This document shows, one piece after another, positions 31,103-44,036 of a DNA stretch of 64,000 nucleotides (the first letter of the stretch is position 1; every line of letters begins with the position of its first letter). The notes below the pieces were generated by a model that saw only the letters and a program-made list of their open reading frames with translations, searched no databases and had not been told where the DNA came from. This stretch comes from Rhizophlyctis rosea. Its lineage: Eukaryota; Chytridiomycota; Chytridiomycetes; Rhizophlyctidales; Rhizophlyctidaceae. Made by a program: the position numbers and the translations under genes. Location: the NCBI GenBank assembly GCA_027596075.1, contig JADGJC010000129.1, positions 1-64,000 of the forward strand, in the 5' to 3' direction.

Positions 31103-33624
31103 ATGAACGACATCTACTCCCGCTCCGCTTACGTGGACTCGGAATACGTAGACTTGGATGAAGCGGAACATGAGCGGCTGAAGCAGAAGAGGGATTTGGG
31201 GGATTTTAAGTATAATTCGAATAAGAGGGCGAGGTTGAGGGGGACGTCGCATGTTTATCAGTGAGTTTGTGGTTGTCTTTGTGGGGTTTTGAGCGGTTGG
31301 GAGGGATTTCTGGTTGATTTGCGTTGACAATGATGCAATTGTTGATTTTGACTGTTGATGTAGCCCAAGAACACAACTACAACGACTTGCAAATACCCCG
31401 GTTCGATTGATACCCATTCGGCTTGATTTGGAAGTGGAGGGCGTTAAGATGCGAGATGCGTTTACGTGGAATCTGAATGGTATACCGCGAGATCCAACTT
31501 TCCCATATTGAGCGTTTCAGGATACCCATCAGTTATTCATGTCATCCCCATCTAGAAACATTGCTAACGCCGGAAAAGTTTGCCGCGATTCTTGCCGAAG
31601 ACTTTGATTCACCGCTGGCCCCTCAATTCGTCCCGCTAATAGCACAAGCCATCCGGGAGCAGGTGGCAACGTATGCTGCTGCATCCGATGATGATGCGCC
31701 GGGAGGGGAGGATGCGGAACTTGTTTTCTCTAATGCTGATGATGATGAATATGATGAGGATTTTCGGATTGTCATCAAGGTAATGAACGCCTGCCACAAA
31801 TTCATGACATTTTCGCGCAACTGCGCAACTGATCCAATGTTTCCTTCATCTCAAAGCTCGACTTACACGTCGGTTCGCTGCACCTACGAGACCAGTTTGA
31901 ATGGCCATTGTATTCGTCATATACGGTATCACCAGAAGATTTTGCTCGACAGCTTGCTGCAGATTTGGGAGTAGGAGGCGAATTCGTGCCGGTGATCGCC
32001 CATGCTATAAGGGAACAAGTCTGTCTTGCCAGAATCAACTTCCAAGATGCGACCGAGGCGCCGCCGGTGCCTGGTCGACCGTTCCGGGAACTGAAAACGG
32101 AGGACGAGTGGGAGCCGGAGTTGAGAGAGTTGACGGAGGCGGAGAGGGAGAAGATTCATAAGGAGAAGGATCGGAATACTAGGTTCGGCATTCTCACGCT
32201 CATTCATTTTTGGACTCATCACTAAAGATTTGTTTGGATTCGCTTCGTAAAGGCGTATGCGTCGGCAACAACGAGCATATACTACTACTCGTGGTGCACC
32301 CCCTTCTGGTCCCGCGAGCATGTTACGTCAACAATCATCTTTCACCTACCCCTCGGATACCCCTCAATCTCCATTCGTACCTGCACAACCACAACGAACG
32401 AGTAGTTTACATCAGTATGCAAACTTCGGATCATCTCAAAACCCATACGCTAGTCACAGCAGCGGCGGCGGATTCGGAACTACAATGAACCCTTACCAGC
32501 AAACACCCACGCATTCCAGACGACCAATGGGGTACACCAATTTCGCAACGGATACTGGCGGTAGGTATGGACATATGTATGCTACACCGCCGCCAATGGA
32601 TGCATCGGCCGGTTATGGCATTCGGGCGGGTGGGGGAGGTCAAGCGTATGGAGGGATGGTGGTGGGTGGGGCGGTAGATTTGGGAGCGTATAATCCAGTC
32701 ATCAATCCGAAATTGGCGGCGCTTGCTACCGCTGGTGGGGCGGCGGCGTATGTTGGAGGATACGGATCAGATCCGTACGCGTATGGCACCGAAACTCGTA
32801 GCGGAGGCTACACTTCCACCACATACGGAAGCGGTCCCCAGTACGCGTACCCACCCGCATACACACCCGCGTACCCATACAACTTCACGCCCCACTCTTC
32901 GGCAACGCCGTCCATCTCGTCTCACCTCTTGAATGGATACACACCCTCGCAGATTCAAGAACGCGACCGACGGAGAAGAAATAATCCGGAAGTTGTTGAT
33001 CCTGCGCTTTTGGCGCGGCAGATTGAGTTGATGCAGAGGACGGTGGATCAGAGGGGGAGTACTGGAACTGGAAGTGAGACGCCGGAGAGTTTGGCGGATG
33101 TGGAGGTTCCTTGTCCGGTTTCGAGACGGGGGAGGGGGAGGAAGCATAGGGGGTTTGGAGCTAGTGCGAATGTGTTTAATGCGGATGGGAGTGTTGATGT
33201 TGGAGGTTGGTGTTTTTTGTTTGGTGTTTTGTTTGGATCTTCTTGGGTTTGCTTTTTTTGGTCGGTTTGCGCGTTTCCCTCTTTCTGGTGACGTATCAAT
33301 AGTAGTTCTCTTTCATTTGCCTATGAATTCGCCATTTCCGAAACTCCCCACCTGCTCGTTCCCCCCCTTTTCCTCTTTCATTTATCCGATTTTGAGTACC
33401 TCGTCACTTACCGAGCTATAACTAACCCCCACCACACAGAATTCCGCCGCAACTGGCGCTGCACGTGGTGCTGCCTTTCTGGTAAATACACGCCAACGCT
33501 ACGGAAGGGACCGTTGGGGCCCAAGTCTGTGTGTAATGCGTGTGGGATTTGGTATAGTAAGCATGGAAGTTTGCCGGCGGAGCGGTATCAGGAGCATCAG
33601 GATACGCCGTTGGGGGGGATGTGA
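31103..33624 (+). CDS. SNF5/SMARCB1-family chromatin remodeller subunit with C-terminal GATA finger
   Basis: Core subunit of a SWI/SNF- or RSC-type complex (Snf5/Sfh1 family). Exon 1 (31103-31260) encodes [20 protein letters not shown]. The two SNF5 repeats follow: repeat 1 with [52 protein letters not shown]; repeat 2 with [56 protein letters not shown]. An acidic insert ([12 protein letters not shown]) lies within repeat 1. [23 protein letters not shown] helical segment follows. The long Gly/Tyr/Ser/Pro-rich region (about 32.3-33.1 kb) is probably disordered. The last exon ends with a GATA-type zinc finger, CTWC-x20-CNAC ([16 protein letters not shown] within the loop), and [12 protein letters not shown]5-GATA fusions occur in fungi, so this is a known arrangement. 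The final exon begins after the CACAG near 33438. Confidence 0.9.
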
Positions 33625-34173
33625 TTGCGGGTGGTGGGAGGTTTGGGAGTGGTGTGTGAGGAGAGAGCGGGAAGGGGAAAAGGGGCTAAAGTGGTGGTGG
33701 ATAATGAAAGTGAAACAATCCAAGTCTTGTTTGTGATGAAACGTATATGTTGGTTGTGGTTAAGGACAAGGTTGAGGGGTGTCAAGTTGCGTGAGGTGGT
33801 GAGAGTTCTTCACACCCTCTGTTCGATACCAGAATTTTGCCTTGCGGGTTTGATATAGGCAATGATGATATTGCGAAGTCAGCCACCAATGTCACCCATG
33901 TTGCCAATCGACAGCAAACGAAATCTGCTTCTCCTTTCATCTTTGCCGAAACGGTTATCTTGCATTGCACTGGTCAGCTCATGGAGCTCCTTTGTGCCAC
34001 ATTATCATTTGAAAAATCGCCACCTTTCTTCGCTGCAGTCCAACACCATATGAAAACACAACGGCTGGTCAGCCGGGAGTCGTTGGTCGGCTGAAAAGCC
34101 AAGAAGTGGAAAACAGAAGAGAGGAATAAGCAAAAGATCAAGACAAAAAATTATTCGCGGACTTCTTCAAAAG
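33625..34173. other. Gene-free stretch
   Basis: 3' side of SNF5-GATA and the downstream flank of tRNA-Ser. A weak T run lies just past the tRNA 3' end on the minus strand. No gene is seen. Confidence 0.45.
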
Positions 34174-34255
34174 CGTCGCCTGCAGGATTCGAACCTGCGC
34201 TCCCAGAAGGAAATGGCTTAGCAGGCCACCGCGTTAACCACTCCGCCAAAGCGAC
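34174..34255 (-). tRNA. tRNA-Ser (anticodon GCT)
   Basis: 82-nt class II tRNA on the minus strand. The acceptor stem is GTCGCTT with AGGCGAC (one T-G pair). The anticodon loop CTGCTAA sits between TGGC and GCCA and carries GCT. A long variable arm (TTTCCTTCTGGGAG region) marks it as serine. The T arm is GCAGG-TTCGAAT-CCTGC and the discriminator is G. TTTT follows within a few bases as a terminator. It decodes AGC and AGU. Confidence 0.95.
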
Positions 34256-34895
34256 CTGTTTATAGGGGTGAGCGTGCATTAAATATATACTCAAAGACGC
34301 AATGGGGTGAGAATTTTTAACTGATTACAGGGATTGCCAGCCAAAGAGCAGGTAGCAGGTCTAGGAAAACGATGCAATGAAGCGGCTGAAGGCACTGGAG
34401 AGAGACCAGACAATTGTGAAGGATGGGGTTGGTGCCGCTATGTTTTATGGAATACAGTGGGAAAGGCGGCACGGTTTTTGGGTGGTGCATTTGACCTGCC
34501 ATGATGCCATCATGATGGTCGATGGAGTGGGCCTGTCACTGTGATGCGACCTAGTCATACACCAGGGCGCGCCGTCCAGTCAGGCGGTATGGTCATGAGG
34601 GTTTCGAAGAAGTACTGGAAGGGGTTTCCGACTCAGAATATCACTTTCCTCTCTTCATCGCGACTCTCCATCCCTTCCAAACGCCGGTGCCAGGTGTCCC
34701 GGCCCGCCAGTGGAACTCCTGCCCATGATGACGATACCGGATTGCATCTGCAGACTCGGCGCCCCACAAATGTGCCGGTCAGTGGGCTCCTATCAATGAT
34801 AGCAATGCCGGATCGCAGCCCGCGGAGGATCGTGTAAGTAATGGTCCACATCCTTGACTTTTGATCTGAGATTTGCTCATGATGACTTTGCACAG
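34256..34895. other. Gene-free stretch
   Basis: Upstream of the possible relic. A plus-strand ORF at 34541-34837 has no recognisable similarity and could be a 5' exon of that relic, but phases did not let me join them. Confidence 0.35.
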
Positions 34896-35537
34896 TCAAA
34901 TATTTTCAGGCACAATGCCCCGCCAGATACTTCAACGCCGGCTTCTATCGTCAGCTCAATGCCATTGATGACGACCCATCACTATCGGAGGATTTGATGC
35001 TAGTTAGGATCAAGCAGTTCATTGTTGAGCACGTGAACCACCCGTTGAAGGTAATCAAACAGTCCAGAGATGGAGAGGTTAGTTTGCTTGCTGATTTTGA
35101 TGTAGGGATGGGAACATCAATCACACTCTCGCGCACAATTTGTTCATCCTACTGTGCAGGGCCGAGTTTACTTGCTGTGCTCCGACATGCCGCCATATCC
35201 ACATACTGACCCTAAAAATCGGTATCAGGAGGGGAAGTAGAAGGGGGAAAAAGTCACCGGGCAGGACCAAAAACGCTTTCACCGTATTGTCGCTTCGGAG
35301 GGGTTGACCTTATGGGATTTGATCTACGCCTTATACAAGGGGCAAGTCGACCATCCCATGCGGTATGTATCCAATCATGCGCGTTGCAATCTCGGGGTTA
35401 TCCTCAGATCTGGGGTGATTGCAGACATGGTCGAGTGGTTGATGAGATGGAGGTTAAAATTGAAGAAAGCAGCTTGGTTTGAGCCGCATTGGTTGGCACT
35501 CATTGATTCCCTTATCGGCCAAACTGCCGCGGTATAA
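34896..35537 (+). pseudogene. Possible gene relic with an in-frame stop
   Basis: Family unknown. After a CACAG acceptor near 34895, a coherent frame reads YFNAGFYRQLNAIDDDPSLS, LMLVRIKQFIVEHVNHPLKV, KQSRDGE. A GTTAGT...TGCAG intron ends at 35159. The frame then continues GRVYLLCSDMPPYPHTDPKN, RYQEGK and meets a TAG at 35238-35240. It stays open beyond it (DQKRFHRIVASEGLTLWDLI, YALYKGQVDHPMR) to a possible GTATGT donor at about 35364. A further segment reads WLMRWRLKLKKAAWFEPHWL, then LALIDSLIGQTAAV, ending at 35537. Coherent, mixed-composition protein on both sides of a single stop suggests a decayed gene or a mobile-element remnant. No repeats or terminal structures were seen. Confidence 0.3.
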
Positions 35538-36238
35538 GACATGTGGGGGACCATTGGACCGAAGACCATACGAAAGAGTAAGGGTCACCTTGTGTATCCA
35601 AATAGATTCAAGGAAACACTCACCCCTATGACAAACAACCGTTCAACCTCTCTAGGCAGATATCTATTGGGTACACTTCCGGCAACTTTGTAGCTAACTC
35701 AGCACCGTGATGAACCCTCTCAAACTCAATAAATGACGACCAGCGATCCCAAGTGCGGGTGAGAGAGATTAGCTGTTGTTTTCTATTGAGTGTGTCAGAT
35801 GGGTGGATAAAGGTTTAGGAATGGGATTGATTTTTTCGTTTCGTCGGCTGTAGGACTACATCCAAGACGGGGTGGGGCCTTTTCTTTGAATAGAGCAGCA
35901 TGCATCGGACTGGTTCATGCCACGAATTCGAGGTGAGATCCTGATCGGATATCGCCGCCGGCCCACAGTCGAAGTGTTCGGCAACACCTTCACATCCACA
36001 TCTTCGCTAATCGGCGGGCAAAGCCACCCCACCTCTGCACGTTCTCCGAGATGTAACGCAGTGCAACACAAAACCTTCCCCCAAACATGCTGAACCATCG
36101 CGAAAGCAACATAATCTCACAGACAGACACGACACGATAACAACATCTCCTGGACTCAATCTTCCATCATCTAATAATTTGACAATCATATAAATCATCG
36201 AACCACTCCCATTCCACCAACCCTCAAAATCCCCCAAT
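35538..36238. other. Gene-free stretch
   Basis: 3' flank of the RabGAP gene. I see nothing in it. Confidence 0.4.
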
Positions 36239-39200
36239 CTAAACTTCGTCCCCCGGCCCAAAAATGTCCTCCTTCGTTGTAGACGGGGATGGCGACGGAG
36301 ATGGTGCTGTTTGTAATGCTAAATCAGTTTGAATCCGCCATCAAAACGGGAACGTAAGGCAACCAACGCGAAACGGCCAACGCCACTTACCAGGACCAGG
36401 ACTGGAAGTAGACTTAGGAACTACTGATGATGGTGCCTGTGAAGCCGCCCCAGTGGTTTCTATCTCACTCAAATCGCCCGTACTCGTTTCCGCTAGGAGT
36501 GTGTCCACTATTGCAAAACCATCAGAAAAAACTGAAGCTACACTTTAAAGCCCATACCGCCAAGAACCACCCGCACCACCCACCTTCCTGCAACAAATCA
36601 ACCTCATCTCCACCCTCCTCCTCCTCCTCCTCCTCCTCATCCTCCTCCTCCTCCTCCTCCCCCATAACAACCAAAGGCTTCTCCGTCAAAGGCTTCAACT
36701 CCCCTTTACTCTCCTCCCCCTCCCCACTCCCACCACCCTTCTTCTCCCCCCTCGTACTCCTCCGACTCCCCATCCTCCCCGCCCACTTCAACCCCCCCGC
36801 CCAAAGACTCTCCACAATCTCCTTGCTCCCCGTCCCGACCATAGCACCACTAGTAGAAACCTGCACCGCCTCCTTGGAATGCTCAAACTTGAAACTGCTC
36901 GCCAACCCCTTATCGAAATACTCGACGAGAAATTCGTCACCAAGGACTAGTTCCCGGAAGGTCGAGACGGAGATTAGGAAGTCGTCTTTCGGTTTCCCAT
37001 CCTTTCCTTCCTCCGCAGCAGCGCCACTGTCATTCTCCTTCGGTTTCACACCCAACGTCTCGGGCTTGAGCATAAAAGCTCTATTCAACAACCCACTAAC
37101 ACTCCCCAAATGCCGATCCCCTTCCTCCCTCCTCAACAAAAACAACAACCCCTCACTCAACTGAATAATCTCCTCCCGATTCAAAAACCCATCCTTATCC
37201 CCATCATGCAACTCAAAGAACAAATTCATCCGGCTCATAACATCGCTATGAATGATCTGTCCCAACCCCAATATAACGTCCTGGAAATCAACCAATCCGT
37301 CCCCGTTGCGATCGAACACCTGCGCAAAAAGTTTTTGGAGGAGGCCGCTGCCTACGACGGGTTTAGCGGGGGCGTCGGCGCCGACGCGGCTTTGTTGTTC
37401 GGTTAGGTCGAGGTCTAGGTTTGCCCATGTCGTTAGGCGGCTCATGAAAGCTTTGAAGTGCTCGAAATCCATCCGGTCCGACGATTTCTTCTGTTCCTCT
37501 TTCTTGTAATACTGCACGCGGAAGAACTGGTCGCACAGGAAGAGGAGCTCGTCCTTGCTGAATTTCGACGTGTTGTTGAGGTTCCGGATGACGCTCCGTT
37601 TGGCATACAGGTCCAATCCATGTACGACTTTCAGTTGGAGGGTTTTGCGTAGTTCTACGATCATGTCGTGCGTTACCATTTCGAATTCGCGGTAGGCGGT
37701 GAGGATGAGTTGGTTGAAACGGGTGATGCGCGCTGCTCTTTTGTCGGATGTTTCCACCTTTTCGCCCAAGCTATTGTAGTATTGCTTCAAAGTGAACCTG
37801 GACATAACATTGAATGAGATGTGCATATTCCGCACAGAACACCGACATCCCAAAACATCCTTCTTACATCAATTCACCATCGTCCTTCACTTTCAAAATC
37901 GCATCCCCATTGGTCTTCAGTATGGCCATCCTACACCAAGCATCAGCAAAAATGCCTTCACCTCAGCCAACCACCAAATCATCAACACCATACCCAATCT
38001 GGAACAAAACCTACGCGTATAATGTCAGCCTCCATTCCAACGAAAGAAAAAACACCAAACAAACAACCGAAACAAACACACACCTTCGGCCCCTCCATGA
38101 AGAAGCAATCCAAAATCCGCACCGCAAACTGCAACGGCAGCGAATTGATATACAAACTCAAGAACCACGGCAAACACGCCACAGAAAGCTGGATGTCGTT
38201 CTTCTTGAAGTGGTCCGCCAGGATCGGCATGTACTTCCCGACGAGGTGGTCAAAGACGTGGTTGTCGATGACGGCGCCGAACATGTTTGTGCTGTGCGTA
38301 ATGTTTAGCCTAAGGATCATTTGCAGGTGTGGATGTCACGCTTCAAATGGTTTAGCTCACCTATAATATCCGGGCAGCATGCGCTCACAAAGAACAGTCA
38401 AGATCCAAAAGGCTTGCTCCTCGGTTAGGTATATGAGCAACACGCTGACAACAATGTTCATGGCCTGGCAATAGCCGATCTCCGGTTCGTGATAAGAATA
38501 GGCCTTATTGTACGATTGCGATTGTCAGTCCCTCGCCCCACAACCGCCATACTATGCAAACTCACATATAGCACCCTCCGCAAAGCATTGATCCCTTCGT
38601 CTGTCTGGTATCCGCTGTATTCTGGTAAACTCCTACGAATGATGGACCGTTTATAAGCGCTACACGCATGCCACCCGGAACGTTACACGCACCTATTCAA
38701 GTCCTTTTCAATCTCTTCCGTGGACAAGGAAACTTTCCCTCCGTGCTTGCGATGTAATTCCTCGTAGTGGCCTTCGTTCATGTACCTGCAGATCATATCA
38801 GTATTATTTCCGCGGGTAGTGTGCTCCCCACAATGTGTGTTACCGTTTGTGGATAGCCCCACAGCACACTTCCCATACCTCCCCTGTATCAACGAAGGTC
38901 AGATCGCCCTCACAGTCAGTATTGACATCAGCAGCTTGCCTCTCAAAACATCTGGCAGACCCATCACCCGGACGAGCTTGATGAATGTTGGCAGTCGTAT
39001 GAGTGTCAAATTCCGTCCGTATTCTGGTAGCGCCGTTGAGCTTAACTTGCGCGTGTGGTAAACTCATAGCTGAACTCACCTCGCAAATAGGGTATCCAAT
39101 ACTTTAGTTTGCCCTTTTCTCTCAACGCGCTCCTGAAAACAAAACCGTCACAGAAACGTCACTGACCAAGAACCAAAATCAAACCCTTACTTCTTGGTAT

Positions 39201-41016
39201 TCTCGATATACCCATACTTAAGCCCCAACCCGCCCACAACCACATCCTTCCCCTGCAACACGCTTTCCGAAGGACAACTCGCCACAAATGCCTTCAACTG
39301 TTTCATGAGCCCCATATGCGCCTGCAACCGATCCCTTAACGAACTACAAAACCGATCGCTCTGCGTCTTATCCCCAAGCAACTGGAACAACAACTTCAAC
39401 TGATGCCTCCCCGTAATCGCGATCGTCGACACCTGCGTACTGATCTTCTCCACCCGCATGATAGCATAAAACGGCAACACGAGGTAGCACTGGTACTTTG
39501 CGTCCGAGTTGAAGCAGAGGAACGTGCTGGAGAGGTATAGTTTGCCGACAAAGTTGGTTTGGGTATTGGCGATCGAGCAGGCGGAGTGGATTTCTTCGAC
39601 GAGGGTTTCGGAGGAGGGGAGGTTGAAGAGGCCTTGGAATTTGGCGTTGCGTTTTTGTTCTTCGAAGCTTTGTTTAAGTGGACGGGCGCCGGGGAGGGAG
39701 GCTTTTGATATCGAGGTTCCTGCTGTCGTAGTAGAGAAGAGCATTTGGGTAGGGTCAATCTGCTCCGACAGGGCTAGACCGGGTGCCGGATCCGTGGCTG
39801 TGCTTTTCAACAATCGTTGCATGGCAAGGGTTGTCAAATGCTCTAGAAGGTCGAATGTCTCATCTCGGTGGAAAAGATTTGAGAACATATGCTTTCATTG
39901 AAGTCAGTAAAAAGAACCATGACTACAGAACTAACCAGCGCCTGAATTACTGACCTCAGTCTTGTTTCTAGTAACAATCCGGATGGCGTCTGAAAAAACG
40001 CCACGTTTGGATTTCTCCTTTGATAGTTCCTCTATGTCCTTTAGTTCAATTATCACCTTCGTTTCCGTTCCGAGGACAAACGAGTAGAAGCAGAGATACG
40101 ACACGGACAGATACATCCACCCTTGGTTCAGTAACTTTTTGTGGTACGCGCATGAATAGACTGCAGCAAGAATGTCCAGCTATCAGCATTCGATGTATGT
40201 TCATGCTCCGAAACCCGCCTCCTTACAGTTCACTAGTCTTTCATTTTCCGGCATGTGGAAGATCTGACGCCACGATCGGGCAGCGGCACGGAATTTCGCG
40301 TCGGTCGATTTTTCGTCCGTGTCATTGTCTGAATCAGTGGGAAACGTCAAATGCTTGTTGCATCAGCTAGGTACATCCCAAAGCAATGCAGACCTTCGCT
40401 TGTGACAAGACTTTGGAATTTAGACACCGCATACGCCTCCTTGTCATGTGGGTCCTCCAATTCCGCCAACTCTTCCCCAAGATTCTCTGTAGCTTGGCAT
40501 TTGAGAACGTCATGTGCAGCGCGGACAACTCTGATAACGCACCTTGAATCCAATTCCAATCCCTTTCCGCGCCCTTGATGCTGTCTGCCGTCTGTTTCGG
40601 ACTAATGTCACTGTATGCTCAGCTTTCAAGAAGACGCGTCGATTCTTACTGAAATCATATGACCGACGTCTGAGCTCTGAGGACTTTTCAAGAGGATTCG
40701 AAAAGGGGACTGTTTGGTGTCGAAACTGCACATATGCGCAATTAAAATCGGCCACGGCAGAGTCATTCGTTCCACGTTCCAGTTTACACGTACACATTCT
40801 GCAAGGTTGCCCACACGGACTTCATCATCGTTCCCTCTTGCTCCTTCAGCTTTTGAAGTAGAAACAGGTCATTCTCCTATTAGCGCGCGTAAAGTTAGTG
40901 ATTCTCACGCGCTTCACGACCTAAGAATAACTTTAGGCCGTGCCGAGAGTCCTCCGACGAACCTTCACGGTTTCCCAGAAGGACGTGATGTCCACCAAGG
41001 TCGGCAAAATCCACAT
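36239..41016 (-). CDS. GRAM-GRAM-TBC-EF-hand RabGAP (TBC1D8/9, Gyp2/Mdr1 type)
   Basis: GTPase-activating protein for Rab GTPases. The start [18 protein letters not shown] (ATG 41014-41016) parallels the opening of TBC1D9. More than a dozen exons follow. GRAM 1 contains [38 protein letters not shown] 2 contains [40 protein letters not shown]. The TBC domain shows the arginine-finger motif (IEKDLNR, then [20 protein letters not shown]), the glutamine finger ([18 protein letters not shown]), [20 protein letters not shown] and [20 protein letters not shown]. After it comes an EF-hand-containing region with two calcium-loop-like motifs, [12 protein letters not shown] and [13 protein letters not shown] long Glu-rich tract (about 36600-36660) and a Ser/Pro-rich tail ending [11 protein letters not shown] close the protein. 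Both catalytic fingers are present, so it should be active on endosomal or plasma-membrane Rabs. Plus-strand ORFs here are shadows of its low-complexity tail. Confidence 0.92.
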
Positions 41017-41509
41017 CTTCGCCTGCTACTCCAGTCGCGTAAGGGCGTCAAACGATGAGTGGCTCCACGGTCTCAATTATGAAGATATGGATGGGACTCT
41101 CGGTTGGAGAGGGTATGTGGCGCACAAGCAGCGACTGATGGTTAGGTACCACAATCACAGAGTGCGGTTTCAGGTCACCAAGGGAGGATTGAAGGCATGG
41201 GAGTGGGAAGGTCAAAACAACACTGGCCTCACAGAACGTCCAACGCGGCGGCGTTGTTGGTAGGAGTGGCTTGGGCAAACATTCATCTTGGTGGCCGCAC
41301 AGGCAGCGCACAGGGGCCGTTTCGGGACCAGTTGGCCCGATTGCTGATGTAATCGCTGCATTTGACGACTGGGTGTTCAATGTAAGCAAGATGCAATCAC
41401 TGATTGAACTGCGCCATTTGCCGCGTCTAGGATGGTACGAGTTCGCCTGGCCTTCGACTTTGACTTTCCCACACTCCCCCACTCTAGATCCCATCGCCAT
41501 TAGCCAACT
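41017..41509. promoter_or_regulatory. Divergent promoter, RabGAP / NAE1
   Basis: 493 bp between the two starts. Short ORFs in it have no similarity. A pyrimidine-rich stretch precedes the NAE1 start. Confidence 0.4.
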
Positions 41510-43762
41510 ATGATTGACAAGAAGACTCAAAAATACGACAGGCAGCTTCGGTAATTTCCAATATATCCTATGTCTTGTTAGTGTGACGTAGCGTTAACAT
41601 TATAGTTGCAGTCTTTGGGGTGGGCATGGTCAGGCTGCGCTAGGGTCCGCCAAAGTTTGCCTGATAAATGGGTCAGCAGTCGGAACGGAGACCCTGAAAA
41701 ATCTCATTCTGCCAGGTAACTGCCTAAAACCATTGTCCTTTGTTTCGTAGCTTCAATATCGTGAACGTGGTCCGCTGAATTTGGTTCATATAGCTATCGG
41801 GTCGTTTACAATCGTGGATGACAAACCCGTGTCAGCTTCTGACGCCGGGAACAACTTCTTCCTCACCGCGGACTCTATCGGACAGTCGCGGTCAAAAACC
41901 GTGACGGAACTTCTCCGTGAGCTGAACGAAGAAGTCGAAGGTTACAGCGTCGAGCAAAGCGCAGAACACATCATCTCCAACAACCCTCAATTCTTCCACC
42001 AATTCAACCTCGTGATCGCCAGTCAGCTGCCAGAATCCACACTACTCAAGCTGGCCGACATTTGTTGGAATGCGAAGATTCCGTTGTTTGTTGTCCGCAT
42101 CAATGGATTCTTTGGTTACTTCCGCATCGTTGTCCCTGAGCATACCAGTAAGGCGTTTGTTTACATGTCCCTTCCATAGCGCTTTGTTTACTCACACAGT
42201 GTTTACTTTCAGTTGTTGAGCCGCACCCGACACAATTGCTGGACCTTAGACTGGACTGCCCATTCCCAGCACTTGTGGAATACGCTAGCAAATTTGACTT
42301 CAACAGCTCTGACACGCTCGCCCTCAGCCACATCCCATATGTCGTCATTCTGCTCAGATGTATAGACGACTGGAAGCGAACGGTGAATATCTTCTGTGTG
42401 AACTTTCTGAACGCATCCAATATTGATGCACGCCGTAGCACAATGGGGCGATGCCTTCATCATCAGCCGAGCGGAACGAGTTCAAGCAATTCATTCGCCA
42501 ATTGCAAAGCAAGGATTTGAATGACCCTGAGAACTTTGACGAAGCATACGCGTCCGTATTCAAGGCTTTGAGCAGAACAACTGTAAGCGGAATCAGGGGA
42601 CATCATGCTCTATACCATTCGCGGCATATTGACAAACATTTGACAGATTCCCAGCTCAACGAAGGAAATCATGGATGATTCAAAGACACAGACAATCACT
42701 GCAACTGTAAGCACGTTCAATTCCTAGACGAGTATCAGTAATATTGACGTTTTTGGCAGACACCTGACTTCTGGATCGTGGCACGAGCACTGCGGGAATT
42801 TGTGGCCAACGAAGGAAATGGCCAGCTTCCACTGGCCGGGGTGGTGCCGGACATGAAGGCTGATACAGAGTCGTTCGTGACCTTGCAAACAATGTGGGTC
42901 CAATCTATCCCTAATCGACCAATTATCGCATCTTACACTGAATGGCGACCGTTTGGATTACAGATACCGCACGAAGGCGCGGGAAGACTCAAAAGCAGTG
43001 CAACGCCGCGTTGCAGCATTACTTACATCCGTCGGAAGGCCCAGCGATGCCATCGCTGCTGACGAAATCGACATGTTCTGCAAATACTCTGCTCACTTGA
43101 AAGTGATTCGGTACCGCTCCCTGCAAGAGGAATACACGCCGAAAACCGTCAAGTCGCATGAGATTGGTAGGTGGTGCGAAGTGTGTTGGAGTTATGGTTG
43201 CGCTCCGAGTTTGCCTTTAACATGTTACCAACTTTAGGCCGGTGGCTGCACGATTTGGAAGACAATATCGTGTACTACGTCCTACACCGCGCCGTGGACC
43301 GATTCTACGAGACTCACAAGCGATACCCCGGTACGTGATACGAAATGAATGGTTTTGTTCAGAAGCAGCATAACGTATTGGATAGGAATCTGAACTCTCA
43401 CACCATAATAGGTTATCATAACCAAGAAGTCGAAACAGACGTCGGGATACTCAAGAAAACCGTCACGTCTCTACTCAACGAATGGCAGCTCAGCGGCACC
43501 ACCATTTCAGATGACCACGTACATGAGATGTAAGTTGCACGCCAGGAAACGCTTGCTCCGTCACCATTCTCACCGACCAATAACATGTTTTTTCATCAAC
43601 AGCGTACGAGCTGGCGCATCTGAAATCCACACCGTTGCCGCTCTTCTCGGTGGCATCGTCTCTCAAGAAGCCATCAAAATCCTCACGCGCCAGTACATTC
43701 CCATGGACAACACCGTCATCTTCAACGCCATCAAGTCGACGAGCACTGTGTATAATCTCTGA
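41510..43762 (+). CDS. NAE1: NEDD8-activating enzyme E1 regulatory subunit
   Basis: Half of the heterodimeric E1 that activates NEDD8/Rub1 (APPBP1 in animals, Ula1 in yeast). It pairs with UBA3. Exons 41510-41550, 41612-41715, 41794 onward, and several more to the stop at 43760-43762. Landmarks: [132 protein letters not shown], and at the C-terminus [40 protein letters not shown]. As expected for this subunit it has the E1 fold but no catalytic cysteine segment. It faces SEC13 tail to tail, with 274 bp between the stop codons. Confidence 0.94.
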
Positions 43763-44036
43763 TGCACCAACCCGCTGCATCTTCTCCACCATCTCATTAG
43801 TCGCACAGATAGAAAGTAGTAAAAATCCACCCTTACTTTCAACCGCGAAAGAAGGGACTGGTTGCTTCCTGATTCCACAATCTGCAAAATATATACCAGA
43901 AATTTACATATATAACCCTTCCCAAACTTCCATCACTCTTCACCCACATCAAAATATCATCAAAAAACAAGTCGCAACCCGCATAAGCCCAACACCAATC
44001 AAATTAAACAAAAAACACACGAAAAAAAAACATGCT

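Noticed and set aside
36427..37164. Plus-strand ORF of 245 codons
   Set aside because: It lies antisense to the Glu-rich tail and EF-hand part of the RabGAP gene. Its Ser/Pro composition is the mirror of that low-complexity coding sequence.
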